Source: Raffaelea ambrosiae (Eukaryota > Ascomycota > Sordariomycetes > Ophiostomatales > Ophiostomataceae). Taken from it: DNA of 64,000 nt. This document shows, piece after piece, positions 33,085-44,965 of the stretch (its first letter is position 1; the number at the start of each line of letters is the position of its first letter). The stretch covers positions 2,826,226-2,890,225 of the forward strand of contig PCDI01000004.1 of the NCBI GenBank assembly GCA_002778195.1, read 5' to 3'. Under the pieces are notes generated by a model. That model was given only the letters and a program-made list of their open reading frames with translations. It ran no database searches and had not been told where the DNA came from. The translations under genes and the position numbers were made by a program.

Positions 33085-34191
33085 GGTTGTTGAGTCGGAG
33101 AGAATGATAGTTGTGCAACGATGGACAAAGGGCTGTGTTGCCCGTCTACACCCCATCGTGCGCGGCCTTTTTACCTTGGGCCAGAACCTCCTCCCCCACG
33201 AAACGTGATAACACAGGCATGTCTGAATGGGCGTCTTTCAAATGGGGCTAGCCAGTTTCGCTGCCGTTTCGCGGATGCCATCCCGGGCTGGCATTGTGCA
33301 AAACCCGGCTGGACTGTTGGACTCTGAGTGGACTCTGAGCTCGAGCTCTTATCACAGATAGCTTGCCTGGCACCGAGTCTGACACAGTCCAGCCAGTTCA
33401 ACCCCCCCGGGACTCTCGACAGAGTTTGATACGCGTCATCGTTGTATTGATCCTTCTCATTGGAGACTGCGAGAGAAAGAACAGCTCCTTTGCTAGTAAC
33501 AGTTTCACGTGCTTGCTCGGCACTTGTGTTGCATTTCCAAAGGCCGGCCCACTACCAACCAGAAGGCCACGATAACGGCAGAACGGAATCAAGTTTGCAT
33601 CTGTTGAGTGTCTGGCCGGTAGGAGACGATGCCTCCCTTGCTCATCCCAATGAGCCATGACACAAGCCCTCTTGAGGAGACTCGTAGCAGACAGCCGACC
33701 TTGTCCTCTGCAGCTGTCGCGTAACTGTCTTCCGCGCATGGGCTAGATACAGGATGTCTAGATCGCAAAAATTAGACCCTCCCTAGTTCCCTTTCTGATA
33801 GATGATATGTAATATTGGGCTGTCGATAGGGCCGCACCAGGCGTGCTAAGACCAAAAAAAAAAAAAACCAAGACGACCCTACCACAGGCTGTTGATAGGG
33901 GCGTTCTCACCAGCAATCTGGGGGTCGTTTTTAGGGGGTTGCACTGGCCATGATAGCAGGATTTCGGATCAGAGCCGGTAGCATATCTATGAACGGCCCT
34001 TGATCAGAAATGGAGGCGAGTCAGGAACAGCGGAGGCCGGCTGGCAGGAAGCCACGAGTGATAGAATAATATATGATCCGTTCTCCGGTCACAATGGAAC
34101 GCTCCTCCAAACCGCCATCCGCGTCTCTCTATCCAACTGCTGCTATATCTGTCAGGTCTGCGAGTCCACGGAAACCAGGGCAACTGTCGAC
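33085..34191. promoter_or_regulatory. shared divergent upstream region (GDO / MFS)
   Basis: About 1.1 kb between the divergently transcribed gentisate dioxygenase and the MFS carrier, with no gene inside. Expected to hold both promoters. CGG-type half sites exist but none stands out as a defined operator. Confidence 0.45.
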
Positions 34192-36258
34192 ATGGAAAAG
34201 TCAAAGTCAGATGGACCAGCGACTGCTGCGGCCGAGGTACAAAATGTATGCTGTCACCGCCCCCATCAGCCTCCTGCCAGACTGGCCAGCATGCTAACCG
34301 CGCGCACACACACACCACCGCTGAACAGGGCGAGGTTCTCAACATCTCCGACGAGGCGCTCTCCAAGGTCGATGCCGATCTTGCGAGCGCGCAGAAAGAC
34401 CGCGCCTTGGCGCTGCTGGCCGGCCACCACGTCGACTTCGACCCCAACTCGGCTGCGGCCAAGCGGGTCCTCCGCAAGATCGACATGCGCATCCTGCCGC
34501 TCGTCTACGCGCTGTACATCTTTATGCTCATCGACAAGAACAGCATGTCCTTTGCGGCCCTGATGGGCATCAAGACGGACACCCACCTGACCGCGAGCGA
34601 GTACTCGTGGCTGGGCTCCCTCGTCTAGTGAGGATTCCTCCCCCCCCCTCCCCCTCCCCCCTTCGGACAGCAAGGAGGATTGGCGGATCGATGCGCGGCT
34701 AACAACAACAGCTTCGGGTACCTTGCTGGCGACGTGCCCGCCACCTATCTGATGCAGCACTTGGACCTCTCCAAAGTCCTGAGCCTGGCCGTCATCTGCT
34801 GGGGCATCGTCGAGACCCTGCACGCCGCCTGCTCCAACTTTGCCGGTCTGGGCACCCTGCGCTTCTTCCTCGGCTTCTTCGAGGTCGCCGCCGCCCCGGC
34901 CCTCATCGTCATCTTCGGCGCCTGGTACACCAAGAAGGAGCAGGTGCTGCGCCTGTCCATCTGGTACACCTGCTACGGCTTCGCCAGCGTCCTCGGCGGC
35001 TTCTTCAGCTGGGCCATCTACCAGGCCGACGCCTTCCGCTGGCAGGCCCTCTTTGTCTTTTACGGCGGCTGCACCCTCGTCATCGGCGTCTGCTGCTTCT
35101 TTTTCCTGAACCACTCGCCCACCGATGCCCGGTGGCTCACCGAGGAGGAGAAGCTCATCGCCCTGGAGCGCGTCCGCGAGAACCGCACCGGCACCGAGGT
35201 CTGGCGCTTCAACCGCGCCCAGCTCAAGGAGGCCCTGATGGACGTCCGCTTCTGGATCATCTTTTTCTTGGACGTCGCCCTGGGACTGCCTCTGGGCGGT
35301 GTCAGCATGTTTGGTAGGCATTGGACCAACGCGACGTTGCCAAAAAAAAAGAAATGAAAGAAATGAAATGAAAATAATACAACAAAATGAAAAATAACAC
35401 GTCCTAACATCCCCACACAGGACCTACAATCATTGCCAACTTTGGCTTCACGACCTCGCAGACCATGCTCCTCAACATGGGCAGCGGCGCTGCCTCCGTC
35501 GTCTGCATTGGCGTCGCGCTGGCCCTCGCCAAGCTCACCAACAGAACGGTCGCCGGCACCTTTATTTTTGCGCTGTCGGTTGTCGGCTGCATCATGATGC
35601 TGGCCATCTCGCCATCCAACAACGGCGGTCGCTACGGCGGCTACGTCCTCACGATTCAATGTTCGTAGGAAAAGGGGGAAAAGGACCTCCCCCCCCCCTC
35701 CAAAGCCCATATAAATAGTGTAACCACTAACTAAACGCACTTCAATAGTCGCCAACTGCGTCCCGTTCATGGCCGCCATGATGGCAGCCGGCGTCTCTGG
35801 ATCGACAAAAAAGTTCGCCTTCACTGCTGCCTACCAACTGGGCTACACTGTCGGCAACTTCCTCGGCCCACAGACGTACCGAGCATCGGATGGGCCAGAC
35901 TACTCTGTGAGTAACCATCTACTCAGTTTAGACTGGCTTTTTTTTTTTTTTTTTCGTTTTGCTCCTTTTACTGACGTAACTGATTTCAGACGGCGAAATA
36001 CACAATGCTGGCTTTCTTGATCCTCTGCACGATCCTTTTTGCTTCTTGGGGCCTGATACATATGTATCTGAACCACCGCCGAGACAAGAAGGATGCCCAG
36101 GATGCCCAGAGTAGGTTTTACCTGTTTGCAGACCTCGATGATAGTCCACGTACTGACTATGTTTCCTTGCAGATGGCGTTGCCCAAACTCATGTCGAGAA
36201 CGAGGAGTTCTCAGATTTGACCGACTGGCAGCAGAAATCTTTCCGGTACCCTCTGTAG
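34192..36258 (+). CDS. MFS transporter, anion:cation symporter (Dal5-type)
   Basis: Proton-coupled importer of organic anions such as vitamins, allantoate or aromatic acids. Seven exons: 34192-34245 (or -34236), 34329-34627, 34712-35313, 35421-35660, 35749-35906, 35990-36110, 36173-36258, about 519 residues. Family features: RKIDMRILPLVYALYIFMLIDK at the first helix, SWLGSLVYFGYLAGDVPATYLMQ, RFFLGFFEVAAAPALIVI, AAYQLGYTVGNFLGPQTY near the C-terminus. Exon 2 ends in an apparent TAG that is removed by splicing (TA|GTGAGG). Intron 4 has the rare donor GTTCGT. The first donor is ambiguous between two in-frame GTs nine bases apart. Position beside gentisate dioxygenase suggests uptake of an aromatic acid, an inference. 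Confidence 0.87.
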
Positions 36259-36682
36259 ATGATTCGGCCAGAAGAAGATGCTCGATTCACTTAGGATGTT
36301 CTCCACTGTGCTTTTTGTTTTGTTGTTGGTTTAACAAACAACGGTCCGCATTCGAGTCCATATGTTCTCCATAATAAAAATTGACATGCTGCCACTCTAC
36401 CAGTGGACCAATTATATGTGCCACATCGCGAAATGAATTGCCTTGCATGCAGCTCGCCACAACACACACTATCTTGTAGGCAACCCACTGCATTCGCTTC
36501 GTCATTCACTGCGTTGGACGGGCCCACGCTGTGTTCTCTGCTACGAGGGATATCGAGTCGCACATTACGAATGCAAAGCGGCAGGGATCACTGGAACAAA
36601 CCGCTCTGATACATGGCTGCCACATCGTATTCACCTTCGTGGCCAAACACGCAATTCCCATAAAATGTATCATTATTACCAA
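36259..36682. other. convergent intergenic spacer
   Basis: Shared 3' flank of the MFS carrier and the minus-strand dioxygenase. No gene. Confidence 0.4.
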
Positions 36683-38105
36683 CTAAGCTGACACTACGGT
36701 GGCTGACGCGACCAAGGTCGGCAGCTTTTCTACCTGCCCTGCAATGCCTTCCAACTTGCCTCTCTTTTTGATGCTGGTCCCAGTTAGTCTACCGCCGAAA
36801 GGGGGGGTTTGGATCTGTTGCTTACTTGAAAAATGATGCAATCTTTTTGTGGACATAATCGCCACAGGCGACAGGTTCACTGGCGATGGTCAGTAGCTGT
36901 TTCCGTGGACGCAAACGAAAATCCAGGTTGACTTACTACTTCTTCTTCGGGCCCTGGAACACATAGTTTTCCCGGCCCTGGTTGAAGTATGCAATGGAGT
37001 ACCGGTCCGCAGTGACGCCCACGGGGGCACAGACACGGTGGAAGGTGGCCTTGTACCGGTCATCCGACCAAGACACTAGAGATCTTGTGTCAATGACAGC
37101 GACGGGCAAAAGCATTGCACCCCATGACGACTTACTCAACATGTCTCCAATGTTCACCACAATGGGCCCGGTCTTGGCGGCAACGGGAAAGAATTGGTCT
37201 CCCAAGGCGCCGCTCGTGTGCGACTCCCGGCCAGGGCAGATCTCCAAGCCATTGCCGCCCTCCAGCTGAAAGAGCAGCGTCAAGCAGCCAAAGTCGGTAT
37301 GCGTGCCGGCACCAAAGGTGTCGACCGCATTCTCGCCCGCCTTGCGCTCCGTTGGGAAGTAATGGAGGAAGCGAAGCTGGTTCAAGCTGTCTGGCGACAG
37401 CGGGTTCATGGGGTCCCTGAAGTAGTCTTCGGGGAAGCCGAGAGCAATGGCAAAACATTGCACTAGCAAAAGGAGATGAGCTATGAACGACGTGCCCAAG
37501 AACATTGCAAAGATCAAAAGTCACCAAAAAGTGCAGGACATCACTTACGGACTTGTTGAGAAATCTTTGCGCATTTCGCCAGGAACGTCTCCGTTGTCGT
37601 CCCAAAATTCGGGACATCTTCTTCAGCCGGCCAGCATTGGCGGTGATTGGGCTGGATGAGAAGCGACTCCTTCTGGTCGACACCGGTCAAGGCGCGTTTT
37701 TGGTTCTAGCCATTGTTAGCTGATGTGCCTTTCCCAGAAGTTGAGAAAGAAAACCAGAACCCCCCCCCCCCAAAAAAAGAAAGAAAGAAAGCTCGTCTAC
37801 CTTGTACTCGTATCCTAGACCCGTGGTGGAGTCGAACTTGGTCTTGTTTTTGCTCTCAGTCGGGAGGCCAAAGAAGGTTTTGGACAGGGCAAACTGAGCC
37901 TCGATCTCCTCGACAGTGAGATCATGGTCAACCAGAGTCAGAAATCCTGAGTTCTCAGCCGCGTCGACTAGCTGTCTCGTGATCTCATCCTTGCGGTTGT
38001 CGAAATCTGCGCATATGAATGAGCTTGGAATAGTGGAACTCTGGGTTAGGAACAGTAGCTGGACGCACCTCTCAGGGAGATGGCTGGGACGAGTCGTTGG
38101 GCCAT
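36683..38105 (-). CDS. Fe(II)/2-oxoglutarate dioxygenase, paralogue A
   Basis: Non-haem oxygenase of the isopenicillin N synthase-like group, 336 residues, seven minus-strand exons: 38105-38069, 38006-37801, 37705-37549, 37462-37136, 37075-36937, 36879-36826, 36773-36683. Iron ligands His188-x-Asp190 (GTHTDFGCL) and His255 (ATFHRV); Arg267-x-Ser269 (DRYSIAY) for 2-oxoglutarate. Reading straight on after exon 5 gives an early stop (FQGPKKK then TAG); I placed donor GTAAGT there and two more exons because their translations (YEPVACGDYVHKK..., KKRGKLEGIAGQV...) align with the last exons of paralogue B. It has one intron (37706-37800) that B lacks. Divergent from B with 537 bp between starts. Substrate unknown. 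Confidence 0.83.
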
Positions 38106-38642
38106 GGCGTGTGTAAGTGCAGACTGGTGACTCGGAACACGGGGAACTCGATAAAGGTGGTGCGCTGTTCGTACGAGATGGCTTCCAGTTATGTTTCCAG
38201 TTATGTCTGGCCGACGAAAATCATTTATCACTTACCCGACAGGAACATGATGAGGGCTGCTTCATCTACAGGTCGCGATAGACAGCTTGGACACGATAGA
38301 CACGTGGGCCGTAAGCCCGGATGCATTCCGCGATAATAGACCAGCCCTTCGTTAGTGTACGGAAAAGCCGGACGACACCATCCGTAACAGACTGGTTCAC
38401 GCGAACGGAACCGGACCGACATCCGCTATCAGCCTCCTTCTTCTGGCTACCCTCCAAGGCCGACTTGGGGGTTGTCCTGCCGCCCACCCCCAGAAATATG
38501 GCAGGCTCCTTTCCCATATTAAAGAACCTGGAACTTTGTCTGGACGTTGTGGAAAGGGCCTTGCTCTGCATCCTGGAATCGCAGCCAACAGCATTGCTCC
38601 ACTTTTTGGTTTAGTTCTTGCATCGTTCACTTATCGCCCAAA
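38106..38642. promoter_or_regulatory. bidirectional promoter between paralogues A and B
   Basis: 537 bp between the two divergent dioxygenase starts, with no gene inside. The arrangement would let one regulator control both copies. No specific binding site could be assigned. Confidence 0.5.
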
Positions 38643-39966
38643 ATGGCACTGACCTCTTCAGTCGAGCGCATTCTTCCTACTATTTCTCTCAAGGGTAGGT
38701 GGATTTGACAATTACAGTCAAGTCATTGGATTTAAAAAAGAAAATGAGAGAAAAAACTAATGCATGGTGCCCTAGACTTTGACCAGCGGAGAGAGGAGAT
38801 TTCCAAGCAACTGATCGAAGCAGCCGAGAACTCTGGCTTCTTTGCTCTGGTTGACCATGGAATCACTCTTGATGAGATCAACCACCAGTTTGGCATCTCC
38901 AAGTCGTTCTTTGACTTGCCCAAGGACGTCAAAGCCAAGACGCCTTACAACACAGCCGGCTTGGGGTGGGAGTACAAGGCCCAGACCCGTCGGCTCACAG
39001 GCACCGACCAGAAGGAGTCTCTCTGGCTGAAGCACGGGTCCAACTGGCCCAGTAATGTGGATGTGCCCGGCTTCAAGGAGTCGACAGAGAACTTTATGAA
39101 CAAGTGTGGTGTCATCTCACACAAGCTCTGTATGGTTTTTTTTCCCTTTTCTTTTCTTTTTCTTTTTTGTTTACCTACCGGCATCTGTCGTCAGGTGCCA
39201 TCCCACAAACTGACAACTTCCAGTGTCCTGCTTCGCCAAGGCTTTGGACTTTCCCGAAGACTACTTTGTCGAGTGCATGAATGCCAAGAGCCCTGACTCT
39301 CTCAGCCGGCTCCGCATGCTGCACTACCCTCCGTCCATCAACCCGCCGGGCGCTTGGGGCGCTGGCGCGCACACCGACGTCGGCTGCCTCACTCTCCTGT
39401 TCCAGAAGGACGAGGGCGATGGCCTGGAGATCTGCCCGGGCCGAGAGAATGTCAACAGCCTGGCTGTGGGCGACAAGTATTTCCCCGTGCCGGCGAAGAC
39501 GGGCCCCATTGTGGTCAATATTGGCGACATGCTGAGTGCGTCTTCCAAATGGTCACCAGTGCATTTCCTGTTCCCCGTGTGCTAACTGCAACATCAGTGT
39601 CCTGGTCCGACGATCGGTTCAAGGCGACCTACCACCGCGTTCGTGCTATGGAGGGCCAGGCACCGAGCCGTTACTCGATTGCCTACTTTAACCAGGGCAG
39701 GGAGGACTTTACTTTCCAGGGTCCTCTGAAGAAATAGTGCGTGCAAGTGACGTTCGAATGTGTAACGATTGTCCATGCTAACCCTGCTTAGTCCTGCGAT
39801 CACCTGCGGCAAATACATCGAAAGCTATACAAAAGCACAGTTTGGGTAAGTTTCGGTTAATCGTCCGCCTCTGCTGTAACTCGGCTGACTCTGTCATAGT
39901 GAGAAGGGAAACAAACTTGGAGCCCAGGCTCTCGAAGGACCTGCCATGGTTGCGGTGAAGAATTAG
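38643..39966 (+). CDS. Fe(II)/2-oxoglutarate dioxygenase, paralogue B
   Basis: Head-to-head paralogue of the gene at 36683-38105. Six exons: 38643-38694, 38776-39129, 39224-39535, 39598-39736, 39792-39845, 39900-39966, 325 residues. Iron ligands His185-x-Asp187 (GAHTDVGCL) and His252 (ATYHRV); Arg264-x-Ser266 (SRYSIAY). The conserved blocks ITLDEINHQFGISKSFF, RRLTGTDQKESL and LEICPGREN match paralogue A at equivalent places, and the other five introns fall at the same positions and phases. The final exons (CGKYIESYTKAQ..., KLGAQALEGPAMVAV) define the C-terminus. The protein is most likely cytosolic and its substrate is not predictable. It ends the presumed 28-40 kb cluster. Confidence 0.86.
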
Positions 39967-42900
39967 CGGAAGGCAAGACGGGGCCAAGGCAAAGGGGTAG
40001 ATGGAGCCCGAGCGTGTATATATACGATTTACATTCAAAATTTGAGAAGCGAGTTATACATACGTACTGAACGTGCAACGATGATATCCAGAAAAAAAGA
40101 AGGGGCTCATACAGCGAAGAACATTTTGCAGGTTGTAATGGACAAGGTCGACGACACTGTTGCGGGCGGACGCTCTGTCCACGGACGGGGGGACGAAGAT
40201 AAAGACGACCATTGTGGCCGTCCCGGCGTTTTCCCTGGCGACGTTCGCATCCGCCATGCTGGCTGCGTTTCCCGGCCGCCAAGACTGCCGCACGCTCCGA
40301 GTGGAGAGCCAGTTGGTCGTTGACCTCTTCCACCGGATGTTTATCCACCAGAGCATGGACCGGGCACGCGACGAGGTGCTGCCGACGCCCGACGTAGAGA
40401 AGTTGCCGCCGCTACCAATGGCTCAAGGCTCCGGCCATCTTGGGACGTGGGGCCCCGGGATCACGGCTGGCACAGACGACTGGGCCTTTCAGGGCGTCGA
40501 CATGGTCTTTTCCGACAGCCTGATGATGGGTCCATCCAGTCAACCCTGGCAAGAGTGAGAAGGTATGTTTACAAATCATGAAAATACCACAAACCGAAAT
40601 GGAACTGGCGTCGTCCTGTTCCACTCGCCAGTAGCGTGCTTTTATATCAGTCTGTGCATGCAGACGCTCTCTCTCTCTCTTTCTCGTCACTTTGATTGGT
40701 CGTGACCCCAATGAGGCTGTTGGGTGGTCGTGGTGTTGTATGAGGTCACGTGTTGTATAACTGGGCGTGTAAGAGAAAGACCGCAAGCCGAAATGGAGGT
40801 ACACGTCGTTGGTTGCTGACTTTTGCGTTTTGTTTTGTCCAGACCGATTGGCGGCATCGCAGCGCTTCTGATCCTCCTGTCGTTCCCCGTGCCCCAGGTC
40901 TAGCCCAACTTGACGCTGGGCGAGAAGATCCAGCGCCTCGACCGCGGCGGGGCCCCTTTGCTGATGGGGGGGATTTGACTGGGTCACCATATAGGGGGAA
41001 ATGAAAGGAACAGAATGAAAAAGAATAAACAATAGACGTATGTAATTACAGCTGGGGGTTAGAAGCCTGGACAGGGAGTGTTCTCCACGATCACCGAGCT
41101 TGAACGAGCAAATACAAACCAAGTAGATGGAAGGACGCTGGTGCAAGCAAGACAGCAACTGTGAGATAAGACAGACTCGCCCAGAAGAACATGCACAGAG
41201 CATCCAAATGCCGTCAGGATTCCACGGGGCTCCAGTGCCCAAGCTGGTCAAGTGCACACGATGTTCCGAAAGTTGCTGCACTTGCAGGCCAACATCAGGT
41301 ATCATCCATATCGGATAATCCACAGCGGATATCTGTAGAGAGCATGTGTAAAATTAAACCACACAAGCACGTTAACCGAGGTCTAGCTGAGACTCTGGAA
41401 GAGCGTTGACAGAACGACAGAGGCGTTGCGGAAGTAAATGTTTGGGGCGTTTCGGCGCCGGGAATGCGGGCGTATTGCCGAGCAACAGCGCCAGGCACAT
41501 CATTCCACTTCCAGTCCCGCGGTTATCGTCAAAGTCGTCCGGCGAGCGGGCCTGGCAACATCACGGGGACAGTTTTACGGCATCGATGGATCCTGATTTC
41601 TGGCCTGTTTTCTGGAGAGAGAGGTTTTTTTTTCTGGTCCTGGGACCTTTGATCGATTCTTTGGTGTTTTGGCAAGATATACACAAAATGCGGTGTATTT
41701 GGAGGGCCACGCGTCGCGTATCAAGACGGCCAGTCGCTCCTGCCTCGTTTCACCAGATATGCCACAACGATCACGCCTGGTTCGCTGACAGGTCGCCATG
41801 TGCGCTCTGGCCAGTGACCATCGGCCGCTGCTGGCAGGAGCGAGCGCCGGCGGTAGCTGCCCTTTTGGGAACTGAGGAGCCGCCGCCCCAGAGCCTCCTT
41901 GCCCCTGGACGACCTTAAATTCCGGCGTGCAGCCAATCAGAGCGAGAATTCCCGTGTTCCCCGCATCCAATGAAGGCAACCGTACTTTTCGGCTGCAGCA
42001 GAACCAAAAACAGAACCAAAATCAGAACCAAAATCAAAAATCAAAAATTCTAGGCGTAGCTGGGTGGCGATGCTGCAACGGAGATATGGACGGAGCAGTT
42101 CTTGCCTCCCCAGGACCAATTCATTAGCGGAAGGGAAAGAGACGGAGGCAATCACACACACGCTCACACAACTGGTACTTTTTTCTTTGTTTGTGCGAAA
42201 ACGGACCGTCGTCCACGGGCCTCATTATTTCCATCGGCCTGTCATATGATCCAAGCCGCAAGGGGGGGCCGAAGTACGGCGCAGAGTCGCCCAACAAGAG
42301 CCTTGAAACTGGCCAGCGGAAGAGCGACACAGAATGACTTTCGGGGCCAGCCAGGGCCAAGCTCAGGCCGCCCAGCCAGCCGAACACAATGTCAAGGTTA
42401 CGGTCACAGGCAAAGCCCCTTGCCCATTCCGTGACCCCGGAGATTGCCAGTCCGCCCGGCAGCGCGCATGACCGACAGGAAAAAGCCTGGGGAACGGGTG
42501 TGGGTGGGTCGGTGTCGCTCTCTCCTCTGTGTCTCTCTCTCGCATGTCTCTCCTTTTGTTTCTCGATTTATCCTCTTGCAAAGTTTCATTTCCCTGCGTC
42601 TTCTTTTCCCCATGGGCCGTGTTGGAGCGTTGGAGCGTACCCGAGGTTAGGGCTGTCCTTGCTGACACCCTCTCCCCTGGCCTGTGGGGAAGAAGAAGAA
42701 GAAGAAGAAGGGAAGAAGGAGCCTGGAGAACGAGGGGAGGATGGAAAGCAGGCCCGACGAGCCGATAGACGCCAGAGAACGAAAATAGCGGGAGCCCTCA
42801 GGGTGTCCACAGTCTCAGGCCCCCCCTGTACGCAAGCCCCAACGGCCTGGTTCCATGCCCCTCTTGCCTGTCGGCCGGGCCGCCTGAGCCTAGGGTGACT

Positions 42901-44965
42901 GTCCCTTTTCGGGGGAGTCACTGTTTGGAATTGTTTGGCTCTTGTGGGTGCAATGGTCTGGGCAGGCACCGCGATACGACAGTTTGGGGTCTGCCCAGAC
43001 GGGACAGCGCTGAGCGCCGTGCACACGGCGCAGATGGTGTGCAGAAAAGCTCTGAAGGGCCGAGTTTTTTTGGGGGGTGTGTGTGTCAGTGGTACAGGCA
43101 TAGTCTCGGCAGTCCATGGTGCCACAGCCCAGTCTAGATTGCGACCGTCCAGCCGAAGCTAGGGATACAGGGCCGGCGAGAGAAAGACACAGAGCGCCAG
43201 TGACCGAAAAAAAGAAAAAAAAAATCCAAAAAAAAATCCAAGAGCGCTGAGAACCGCCGAGAGAGAGACCAGGATACCGAGAGAACGCAGAGGGAAAAAA
43301 GCACCACAGATCACAAAGGGCCAGCCAGGGACGGCCATCCGTCAATTGGTCATTTGACGCTTGCGGCACAACACGACCAGAGAGCCGGGTGCACTGCGAT
43401 CTTGGTGCCCCAAACAAAGCTTTCGGTGGTCCGAGATGGTGCCGGAAGGATAGAATGGCGCGAAGAGAATAGCATTCAGTTTTTTGCCAGTTCGTTTTGC
43501 AATTCTATTTTGATGGCATGGACCAAGCCGCCGATCCATCTGGTACTGTGCCAGACTGTGGGAGTGAGTGAGAGCCTGAGAGTGTTCTCCCCACAAAAAT
43601 AGAAACAAAGGCACACTGGCGGCCCAGCCGTGCTGGCAGCAAGCAGCCTGCGTGTGTGTCTTGCATGAAGACAAGTCTCGCCACGCCCATCTGGGTCGCC
43701 GCGCCTTTACGATCTACGACGTGTATGGAGTATGCACGCGCCCGGCGAGGCCACTGTCATGTTACTTCTGGGGGGGCCATGGTAGACCACTGGCCACGAG
43801 TTGCGAGTCACGAACTATCGCCTGGGGACCGGATGGGGCTCGACGGCGGCTGACAGGCAGGTTCCACTTTGGGGTGGCGGAGGAGGGCAGCCCGGTGGCT
43901 AAATCGGGCTGTCTGGTGCTGGGGAGGGAGAGCAAACGTCATTTAAAAAAAAAAAAAAAAAAAAAAAAACAGATGAAAAAAAAGAACAGACGAGACTCTA
44001 TGGACACACTTACCTACACGGTAATGCGACTGCTACTCTCTTCTGACTTCTCTCACTCTCACGCTCCTCACCTCGACCCTGTCTCTCCACACTTCTTCCA
44101 GTCGCAACCCCAAGCTATTGCACCCCTGCACCCAACCCATTGGCCACAGAGCCACGAGATCTGCACCCCCTGCCAAAATAGGTGTGGGCTGAGCGAATGG
44201 CTTCCCGACAAAGGCAGCCGACAAGACCAGCACAGCAAGAGGAAAGACAGTCCGGGGTTGCTATGAGAGAGCTTCGGAGACGCCAGTGAACGAGAGACGT
44301 CGCTCGTGACCCCCTTATTTTTCGTGTCTTTTCTTTTTCTTTTCTTTTCTGGCTCGTTCTCTCACCCAAACTTCTACTCTTTCTCGTGTCTTTCCCATCG
44401 TTTATTTTCTCTTTGCGTTAGCTCCCCACGAACCGACTCCCCCCAACCCTGGTCTCTCCAATTCAGCCTTTTCCAAAACGGACAACACGCCGCAAAACAA
44501 ACGCCCTTGTCTTGTAATGCCACACGCCCTCACACGCCCCCCCAACTCTCGCGTGCCATGCTATAGCTCGACGACACACGCCCACCAAAGGCAAAAAGGA
44601 CCACACATCACCCCAACACACACAACCACACGCCGATGCGACTTTGCCTATCCCCGGACAGCCAGCCCCAGACACCTGGTCCCGGATTCTCTATAAACGT
44701 GACCGCACCCGCCGTTCAGGAAACGAGACTTTGGATTTGTGTTTCTTGAAGTGTCCTACTTTTACTTGACCATCATCTTCATCTTCCTCTCTATTGTCTT
44801 AACATCTATACCCATTGTCTCTCTAGAGACATTGCCCAATTAATTTCCCCTAATATACATATCCTCTGTCACAGAGAGAGATATATATATATATACACAC
44901 AGACCTGCCACAAGTATACCAGCCGGGACACACGCCAAACCACCCCTGGCAGACTATTCACAATT
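39967..44965. other. 5 kb gene-poor region
   Basis: The largest gene-less stretch. A plus-strand frame at 40160-40558 ends DDWAFQGVDMVFSDSLMMG, reminiscent of the C-terminus of fungal Zn2Cys6 factors, and may be a remnant, but nothing upstream supports a gene. The rest has only short frames. It contains CT-rich stretches, a CCAAAATCAGAA-type imperfect repeat near 42003-42046 and a 25-A run. The last 600 bases are pyrimidine-rich and probably form a long leader and promoter for the sugar transporter. Confidence 0.45.
43945..43969. repeat. 25-base A homopolymer
   Basis: Uninterrupted run of 25 A in the gene-poor region. It could mark an old retroposed tail, but no source gene is recognisable before it. 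Confidence 0.9.

Noticed and set aside
41406..41918. 170-codon plus-strand frame in the gene-poor region
   Set aside because: Trp/Arg/Phe-rich with no signal peptide or domain; starts and ends arbitrarily.
43945..43969. Poly-A run as the tail of a retroposed gene
   Set aside because: No coding sequence resembling a processed gene precedes it and no target-site duplication was found around it.
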